Assembly: GCA_005408345.1 (NCBI GenBank)
Contig: SEMN01000059.1
Location: forward strand, 434,001-498,000
Length of the DNA stretch: 64,000 nt
Source of the DNA: Macquaria australasica
Taxonomy: Eukaryota > Chordata > Actinopteri > Centrarchiformes > Percichthyidae
Reading direction: 5' to 3'
Shown: positions 30,301 to 39,066 of the stretch, one piece after another
How positions within the stretch are numbered: position 1 is the first letter of the stretch
Layout of the letters: every line of letters starts with the position of its first letter
Translations under genes and position numbers: made by a program
Notes under the pieces: generated by a model
Database searches by the model: none
What the model saw: only the letters and a program-made list of their open reading frames with translations
Told to the model about the DNA's origin: nothing

Positions 30301-33300
30301 CATCACTTGTTTCTGTTCTCAGATTTGTGTCACTGACCATCTCATACTACAAGAAGCTGCCAAGATTTGAAGTCGTAAAACTCACAAACGTATGAAACAT
30401 TTGGAGGGCTCCAGAGGGTCTGCAGCTAAATAAAGAGCCATGACAAGTCTTCCCACCTCGGAAATCAGGATGTCCCCATGAGCACATCCTGATTCAAAGC
30501 ACGCTAAAATGTTTCCAACATAGGATTTATGTTGTGTTGACACATATTAACTGATTGAGAGCCACTGAATCATAAAAAACACCTTAGTTAGGAGCAGTCC
30601 CTGGGCCTTGTGGGTGAGTAGGATTTTAGTGGACCTCATGCTTTCAATATACTATTTATTCAGGCCTTGGGTTTACTTTGCTACTGTGTTGTCTCATTCA
30701 AAATCTAATCACAGAAATAGTTGCTCATAAAATAAACTTGCCTTCTCATAACTAGTAATACTGTAGTTGATTGAATTACAGCTTCTTATTAACCAAGCAA
30801 TTCTATATTGGCAAACTTTGTGCTCCAGTGTTTGTCAAGCAATTTTCTGAATGCAATTAGCGCACTGCACAGCTAGCGCAGCACCCGAAGGAACAGAGCT
30901 GTTCTTGATCAGTGACTTAAATCAACATTCACCGTGGCCTATTTAATCTTTCTCAGGACCTCTTAAAGGGAAGAAGACATTTGAAATTCTTATCAAATTG
31001 TAATAAAACTGTATGAAATTGTAAAATTCACATCCTTTTGAGTTTTTATTTTTAGACACAGTTTTCCAGAGTCAATTTCAGGGTGGTTTGTCAAAACAGT
31101 CCCAACCTGAGGTCTACTGGCAAGCTTTCAACCGTGCCTTCATTCTTCAGTCTTCAGTAGTCATGGAGATGGATCTATTGACATGTGAGCTCAGTAAATG
31201 TTATGATTCCATCCACAGCACTTATACGACTTCTCGTCCGTGTTAGTTTAAAGTTAAGAATGGAGGTTCATTCCTCAGCTCTTTCTTTACCTTGGAAATG
31301 GTAGTTTGACAAAACAATCCCAACTCAGGGTCCACTTACTAGCTTTGTACCACCTGCTCTTCATCAGCAGGTGCAGTTTGCTCACTTGTCATGCAGATGG
31401 TTTGTTTTAAGACAGAAATCTCTACTTCTGACCCATCACATATATATACCGAAATTATGGAAAAACTCCTATTGACATTTTGTTTCACTCTGAATAATAG
31501 TCATATTATTCACATTGCATTTACATAGTTATGTTATTTGTATTACAATGGGTAGCAAACATTAATTTGACATCCTGATAAGTTGACAGATATATTAAAA
31601 CAATGGATCAGCAGAGCAGGATAAATTGTGTAGATTTCAGTTTGTAATGCTTTTAGAATATTATTGATGTGGTTGCCCATGAAAGGTAGCCTACAGGTTA
31701 TGATTTGCCACTTTAGATGGTTTAGATGGGAATAGTACAGTTGTAAAGAATGAGTGAAATGTTGCTGATGCATCCTGCATTGCTGCAGATTTATGTTGCT
31801 GCTGAACACGGTAGGGGTCATGTTATACAGCTCTCGGATGAAGCCCACTGATATTTGAATCCTCCACACTTCAGCCTCATGAAGTGGTTAGACATAGGAA
31901 ACAATAGTTCAATCTATGTCAGAGAAAATCTTTGTACAGTATCTGTGAAGTATTCACAGATAGCTCTACAGAATCCAGAATCTCAGACCTTCCACTCTGA
32001 CAATGATGTCCTCATCATTTAGCACTCTTCTTAATATTACTGAGAATGTAATATGGCTCATAGATACATACATGGAGAGTTACAGAAAGTTCTCCTTCAC
32101 ATCAACTGAAAAGTATTTCTTTCCTATTCCTCAGACTTCTACTGATATACTGAGTGCCTGGCTCAGCTTTTTGAGGCTGCTTCTAGTTAACCTCGATCCA
32201 ATTGATCTAATATCTGACTGGAATGGATGCAAACAAATCTATCTTTATTTTTCTTTTGTTTGTGGCCGAAAAAGAGACGTGTAATGATTGGAAGTTCAAG
32301 AATTCATGGGAAATTGCTGGTCAGTCTTACAGGCCATGTGATATCATAATGGTAACATCGCTCTATTTTCATGAGACATTAAAAAAAAAAAAAAAAAATA
32401 CAAAAAGTGTCCCCAACCTGTACTCACCTTGCTTTTTAGCCACATTTGAGGGCCAGATGTTCTCCATATTTACTGCTGTGAGAACCTTCCGATGAGAGGC
32501 ACAGACAGATAATGCAATGCATATTTTCCACTCATTTTTCACTCATGTTTTCCACCCTAATACTTAAAAGACCATCAAGCAGGCAGATCTACCTCTGGAC
32601 TTCATTCCCTCAGGTTTATTCCTGTACTTTAGTCTGTAATGAGAGATCCCAACTTTTACTGTCACTTCACTTTGTTGTCTTGTAAAATCTTGTGGGATTT
32701 CACATGGCATACCTCTGTAAAGTTTTGTAAGCTCCCCTGTGTTGGACCTACATGTTCTACTGTAAAAGTTGACTTGAAGAAATATTTTCACACTTCTTAC
32801 TGGAGTGATTTTGTCTCTGCTGATTCAACCCAGATTAGATTTGTGGGAGGCAAACTAAGCTGTGTGCAATTTGAGCCATGCCTTGAACAAGACAATAGTG
32901 ATATTGTATCTGTGACATCCTCCAATGATTTTTGGAATTTAAAAGCTTTAGGATCATAAGTAAAGGCAAAGAAAAATGCTGTAGCCAGAGGCGAATCCAC
33001 AGTGACTTCAGAGAAACAGGTTACTAGGGACTAGAGAAATAGACCCCATGGAGCTGTGCTCTATTTGGGTTACTCAGATATCTGTACTGTTTCATCCCAA
33101 GCTGCTGATAGCTCCAATTACATTGTTCCACATCAGCAGTGGAAACGTCTTTGTGGTATCTGCCAAAGATCAGCTTATTAGAGGAGTGGATTTATTTTAA
33201 AGGACAATAGAGTGTCCTCTCTTTTTCCTTTATTTTTCTCAGTGGACTGTTTTGAATGCTGACAAAACTATTCTGATTTACACTGACAAAAAGTTGCTGT

Positions 33301-36300
33301 ACCCTCTGCATATTGTTACTTCCATTGCTAAATAATTGCGTTTCTCCATTCAGATACCTTGGAGTTTTAATTGGTGCCCTTTCCATTTAAGCCTCACAGT
33401 GAGTAATTTGTGAGAAAGTGAAGCTGACATTGGGTTTTTATCTTAGAAACTCTTCTGTTGTGATTAAAAAGGGCTTGTTGGCAAAGCCGTCATCTACTAC
33501 TGTTCTCTGTGTGCTTGGGATCTTGAGTTTCTACCACCTTGTTTGTGTAAGAAGAGATTTTTAATCTTAATGACCATTTTCTGGTTAAGCAAATGTTAAA
33601 TCAAAACAAGAAGAACTAGAAAGTAGAGTAAGAGAACATCAGGGATGCTTCTCTACAATCTGAACTTTAAAACAAGTGAATGTCAATGACAAACAAAGAT
33701 ATGTTTTTTGTAATGAAAAGTTACAAATGATTTAAGAGAAAAGAGAGTTGCAACTTTTACCAGTAGGAGATTGGCTGGATATGAACAGGATGGTACAGTG
33801 GGAGACATTTACAAGCCAGAGCCATCAAATGAAAGCAGGGGTTTTGCTTTGAGTAATCCTTAACCAGGTGTGCTTGTTTTGGGTTTTAAAGTTTTAAACA
33901 TACTTACACTTCAATGTTAGCTGAAATAGCTAATGGTTTGCCATATGTCGTCATCTTTATTGTGTCATTTCAGTTGACTGTATGCTGGCTAAAATAACGA
34001 AAAGATCAAATTAAAAAACAACAAATGTTCTTTTTCATTTTTGGTTTAAAAGAGAATTTGATGATTGATGAAGACAAACTACCAAAACAAGAAACAGGAA
34101 CAGACGTCTGACATTAAAAATGTCCAATTAAAAAGTGTTTGTGGTTGAAAACATACAGACTCAAATCACAGTGAGTAAGGTTTCCTGTTGTTTAACAAGT
34201 GTGTTTGTTTCTGTGAAAGTATCCTTGAGCGAGACATTGAACCTCTCTCCATTCCAGAGACACCGCTGCACTCTGACATATCTGGACAATTTTCAAATGT
34301 GTGTGTGTGTTTGTTTGTTTGTCGGAAGGGGATATGAAAAGAAGTCCTCTTTTTATTTCAAGAATAGAATCAGAATGAAATAAGAACTATTAAATACTGT
34401 TGTCAGTTTCAGTCTTTTGATTAAGTGAAAAGTTTCTGAACTCTTTCCCTCAAGTACTTTAGACCTCATTTGCACTTCATGTGTTGGAGTTAGTGCAGGA
34501 CTGTGACCGCTTACTGACACAAGCAGCTGTCTCTAAAAGTTAACATGTTCTATCGTCCCAACTAGGAAGATGAACAATGAGTGAATCATCTCATTGGCTT
34601 TCAAGCTCAGTGCTACTCTCGTCTCCATATGTTAGCATGTATCTTTGCTCTTTGCAGGCAGACAAAGATATGCAGCTGGCGTTCCCCTAGACCTTTTTAC
34701 TGTATCTTTTCATTTGTGGCCATTTGGCATTTGAAAAGCTATTCACACTCCTTAGTCCTTTTAAAAAAAAAATTAAAAAAAATTATCTCTTCGTTTCCTC
34801 TTTGCCTGACCCCAGAGAGCAAACCGCTCTCTTCTTACTGTAGTGGCCAGACAGCAAATACAGAGCTGGACTCTCTGCTCTCTGCTCCAGAATGTCACAT
34901 TAGAGTGAGACGCAGACTGAGCTGAGACAGCCTCTCTGGAATCAACTGGCCTGTGTTCAACACAGCTGGAAACGGCAATGAACAGGAAGTGAGAAAATAA
35001 AGAGTTTGGGTCGAGTTGCAAAGTCACAAGGGGCATTTTTAAGTGTCGAGACCTTTCACATATAGTGGTCTCAGCTGGCCGTGGTGTTAGTTAATATGTT
35101 AAATGTTGTCCTTTCTTCGCCTGAATACCCAAAATATGAAGGACACACATACAGCATTTTGTCTAGTCTGTGCAGCTTTAATGCATTAAGGTAGCTCAGA
35201 TATGCACATGTACAGTTGGCACGAACACAAAATTATTAAATAGCACATATTATGTCTCTAATAACTGAAAATTACATGTCAAGGGGGTTTATGATTGAAC
35301 ACTTTGAATGCACAGAGATCAAACTGATATCTCTCCTCTCATCTAACTGTGTGTAAGAAACAAACATACCTCCCAAAACATGGAGTGTTTCTATTGAAAG
35401 AAAAAACAGACACATTACATACATTACATTTATTTAGCTGACGCTTTTATCCAAAGTGACTTACAATAAGTGCATTCAACCATGTGGGTACTACCCAAGA
35501 ATTGCAAGAATCTTGCTGAACTGCTTCAAGTGCTACATTTAGAAACAATAAGAGAAAGAGATTTTTTTTTTTTTTTTAGGATAGATAGGGTTTAGGGTTA
35601 AACAAACGGGATATAACGTGTTAAATAATAAACTTTAGAGGTGCTAGAAGGCTACCTATTTCCCCTGTTTCCAGTCTTTATGCTAAGCTAAGCTAACTGG
35701 CTGCTGGAGAGTAGTATCAAGCTTCTCATTTAACTCTCGGCAAGAAAGCAAATAAGCGTATTTCCCAAAATGTCAAGCTGTTCTTTTTAAATAAGCGTCA
35801 TATTCACGTTGAAACATACAGATACACAAATACACGATGTATTTAATGTTGTCAAGAAACATAGAACATATGTTGTTTTTTTCTAACTTGAAGCTATAAA
35901 GCAGAAATTTAAGGTAAAAACGGGGGTTCAAGAGATCAGTTTTGACATACAGTATTTTGCACTCATTATGCAATCATTTTGGTGACTTGCTTTTAAAATG
36001 GCTGAGATATTGATAGGGCTGGCGCATGTTGAAATAATAATGTGTTCTCTGATTGTGTCATCCTTGATAAACATTCACTATCCTTTTTATTTTTGGGTGT
36101 TCCCTGCCTTTTTCTTCAAGAAAGAAATTCCACACGCAGCTTCTGGAGCGAACACGTGGTCTGCTGTGAGTCGGATTGTATCTGTGTTTCACTGCTCTCT
36201 GTCACATTCACTCAGATGGGCCTGTCCAGGGCCTTATAAATGACATCTACCCACGCAGACTGTCAGAGACTGGCTAGAGGGCAGATGGATGAACAGGCAG

Positions 36301-39027
36301 AGAGTCAGATATAAATTTACTGTTACTTCCATTATTTGGATCATTTTACTTGCCATCAATAATAATAATCTGAGGAATTTTATGTCTCCAACGTGATGGG
36401 ATTTTCTTTATCCTAAAGCTTCTATTACAGTTGGACAGTTTCTCAATGAAGAAAATGTCTTTAATTATTTTGCAGTATAGCTGGTCATTGCCTTATCAGT
36501 TACCAATTTTGACTACTATTAGCTTGCTTTCAGTTTCTTAATTGTTAAGTGAGAAATAATTGATATTTATAACAAACAATAGGGAGTAAGGCTGAACAGC
36601 AATGGTAATAAAACTTAGCTGAAATGTAGGTTTATATGGAACTTATATTAATACTATGGAAGCACAAAGATTAATAGGAGGTTAAAAAGATCTCCATGGA
36701 ATCACATACATAAGTCACTACCAATACCATCACCACTAGCAACAGACTGTACACTTCTTTCCCTGACAGTTCATGTACTTGTAAGCTCGTCAGACGGGGG
36801 ACCCTGGTGACCGTCTGCTCCTTTTCCCATCTCTCATGTGGATCTCCCTTCCCCTCTCAGCATGTACAGTACAGAACATCCTGGTATGTTGGCATTTGTG
36901 AAGTCTGTGCTCTGCAATTGATGAATGATATCCTTCGGGAGGGAAAACACATTGCCCCTCATATCTTCAAAGCCTCAACTATTGTTCATACCAGTTTGTG
37001 CAGATGCGCACTTTCTGTTGTCCAGCATGCCAATATTTGACAGACGTGTTCACCACTGAAAATCCAACCCACATTGCATTCTCAATCGTCATTTTTATTC
37101 CTGCTTTGAACTATTGATTTGTGTTCTTTTTTCCGAGGTATGGAGCCAGCACGCCTGACTATAACTTAGATTATATAACACGCGTGACACACCATGCAAA
37201 TTCTCAATCTGATTTACGATCCCAGAGTTCCTAAAACTTTTTGAATGAGACTTTAATATATTAAGCAAATAAACAAAAAGGTCATAAAAGAAAATGCAGC
37301 CCACATTTTCAACAGTGTTTCTCGTGCATGACTTATGTCTGAGATTATTAAAGGTCGTGTTTTTTTGTTTTTTTTTAAAAAGGAAAAAGATATGCTTGTG
37401 AATGACTTGAAAACTTATATATGAGTGTTGACAGGATTGCATAAGAACATCTTTAAACAGAAACCAAACCTGTGAAAGTAGGATGTTGAGGAAAGCCAAA
37501 TACCTCACTTGTGATGGCCCAGCACGACCCCGTGCTATCTACAGTGAATCAGCTCGCAACACGTTCTGACTTCTGACCCTGAAGGTTGCCCAAAACCTTC
37601 TGTCCTCATCGGCTTAGCTTTACTTCGGCCTCAGTGAATAAAGGTCGGAGGTTGCAGAGATGGAATGTGTCGGATTACAGATGTTTGCTGCTGCAAGTGT
37701 ATGACGTAAAAAAATCCATTAATGTTGTTATCATCTTTTTAGAAAATCCATGATTTAGTATCAACTCTGCACTGCATGTTTACGTGGAGGAGTGTAATGC
37801 CTTGGCGATTACACAGTCTAATGATTTTGGATGGCAGTTGATGAAGAGAGCTGTGGTTGCTAATGGAGCTGCTCTCTGGCCCTCTTAAGTTTTAAGTAGC
37901 TATTATAGCAGCCCAGGGCCAGGGCTCAGACATCTTGGCTATTGTTGATTAAGGTCATTGAGCAGGAGGTCATGGTGAAAGGAGACTCTAGTGAAATGAG
38001 CTGTCAAACTGTTGGTTTTTCGTGGGAGAGTCTCAAATATTTTTATACGCTAAAAAACACAAGTACAACACATGCTTATGTAGGTGTAATGTGTTTGTGC
38101 TTACTTGGCTGCCTTTTTGGAGAAATCCTATTGTCTTTGGGGTCCACACACCTGGAAATCCTCTGCGTGTCTATAGGAGAGAGGCTGCAACGACCACCCG
38201 TCAAAGGAAGATTGAATCCACCCCAGTTTAGTCATTGTATGTCTGAGTCATCCTCAGACCTCAGCTATTGAGCCTCCCTTTCCCAGCACAGGCATCTGCT
38301 TGCTGGTAAAAGATGATTTCTCCTGCATAAAACAGCTTTAGTACATGGGAAAAAATGTTGGACTATTGTTGTACCAAATGTGGTTTTTATCACCGCCTGG
38401 CAAATCGTTGTTTTCCAAGATTCCTGCTGTTAGTATACTTTAGAAAGATACAATGTCTTCACAACCGCCTAACAATCTCTGAAATCACCATAAATGACAT
38501 TGATGCTCCACAGCAGATCTGGACATTCACCCAAGCATTTGTTTTTAGTTTGCAATTTCTTGGGGTGTTTTCCCTTATTTTTCGTCATGTTGTAAAGTCC
38601 TTTAAGACTTTAAGTGGGATTAAGGCTAGTACAAATAACCTTGTCTGGAAGTAGCACGAAAAAGATCTGAAATTGTTTGTCACACGCCCTGGTCTTACAC
38701 ATCACATATGCTTGAAAATAAAGTTTGTGAACAACTGTCTTGAATTGTGATTGTTCCATCATATCATAGACTCTACTTTGAGCAGCTGCAGATATGAATA
38801 TGTATCACAAGCCTCATTCTGAACCCCCAAATGGAGGGTTTCCTTTGCTATTGCTGCTGATTGGCTGTCAGAGAGTTGAGGTAATGCTCCCTCACCCTCA
38901 TCTGCTCTACTGGCCGATAGAAACAGATGAGATAATCCTCCCTTCTTACTAAGAAATATAGTGAAGAAGTGTTTGTGTACATGTCCTTGTCTGTCTCTGT
39001 GCCGCATCCACATGTTGATGAGAGTGT

Positions 39028-39066
<39 letters not shown>

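Noticed and set aside
37095..37508. 137-codon minus-strand frame
   Set aside because: Phe/Lys/Asn-rich as expected for AT-rich DNA, contains a poly-Lys run from a homopolymer, and no domain, splice or promoter support.
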